Origin: DAOTTW01 sp034437615 | GTDB taxonomy: Bacteria; Chloroflexota; Anaerolineae; Aggregatilineales; Phototrophicaceae | Direction of reading: 5' to 3' | DNA: 13,805 bases | Assembly (NCBI GenBank): GCA_034437615.1 | Contig: DAOTTW010000447.1 | Span: 1-13,805 of the forward strand | In this document: piece by piece, positions 13,763 through 13,805 of the stretch | Layout: every line of letters begins with the position of its first letter | Numbering within the stretch: the first letter of the stretch is position 1 | Notes under the pieces: model-generated | The model's input: only the letters and a program-made list of their open reading frames with translations | What the model was told of the DNA's origin: nothing | Databases searched by the model: none | Program-made: the position numbers and the translations under genes

Positions 13763-13778
13763 AACGTGCAGTATAACA
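13763..13778 (-). promoter_or_regulatory. Extended -10 promoter abutting the murF-alr start
   Basis: On the minus strand TGTTATACT (13778-13770) is an extended -10 element (TGN plus TATACT). It is separated from the ATG by seven bases (GCACGTT), so transcription would start at or next to the A of the ATG. No good -35 is visible within the remaining sequence (TGCAAA at 17-bp spacing), and there is no room for a Shine-Dalgarno. This suggests a leaderless mRNA. Confidence 0.5.
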
Positions 13779-13805
13779 CCATCAAGATTGATTTTGCAGG
13801 ATGCA

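Overview
The window reads as ordinary chromosomal DNA of a GC-rich bacterium, most likely a Chloroflexota (Anaerolineae-like) species. That placement is an inference from several features together: a MurF-Alr fusion, a Uma2-family nuclease, a remnant of a ParB-like 'DGNHRVSV' protein, an orphan Nif11-type peptide precursor, and many palindromic GTAGGGACGC / GCGTCCCTAC intergenic repeats. No rRNA, tRNA, CRISPR array, phage gene or transposase was seen, and no gap between genes exceeds about 280 bases.

Layout, left to right. Positions 1-156 hold a palindromic repeat. A minus-strand gene of unknown function (157-702) is divergent from a small DUF427 protein (796-1083). The DUF427 gene converges on a class V aminotransferase (1080-2216) and shares a CTAG stop palindrome with it. 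Positions 2217-2498 are a second repeat island. They are followed by minus-strand bioY (biotin uptake) and a small unknown gene. On the plus strand come xseA and xseB, the two subunits of exodeoxyribonuclease VII. Next, under its own good sigma-70-type promoter, is a 102-residue Nif11-type leader peptide with a Gly-Gly cleavage site and an unusual Pro-rich core. From 5504 to the end the intact genes are all on the minus strand: an SDR oxidoreductase, a Rieske ferredoxin, an O-antigen ligase/polymerase-like membrane protein, a DUF255 thioredoxin-fold protein, a Uma2 nuclease and the MurF-Alr fusion. A short plus-strand ParB-like remnant lies between the last two.

Functional links are modest. 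xseA and xseB make one enzyme. The Uma2, DUF255 and O-antigen ligase-like genes could be co-transcribed, the last two being 5 bp apart. MurF-Alr serves peptidoglycan precursor synthesis.

The points most worth a second look are four. (1) The orphan RiPP-like precursor has a core with no Cys, Ser, Thr or Tyr. (2) The Mur-ligase half of MurF-Alr has lost its P-loop lysine. (3) A nested palindromic repeat family occupies most intergenic gaps and reaches the 3' end of xseA. (4) The ParB-like remnant carries the Uma2 promoter.
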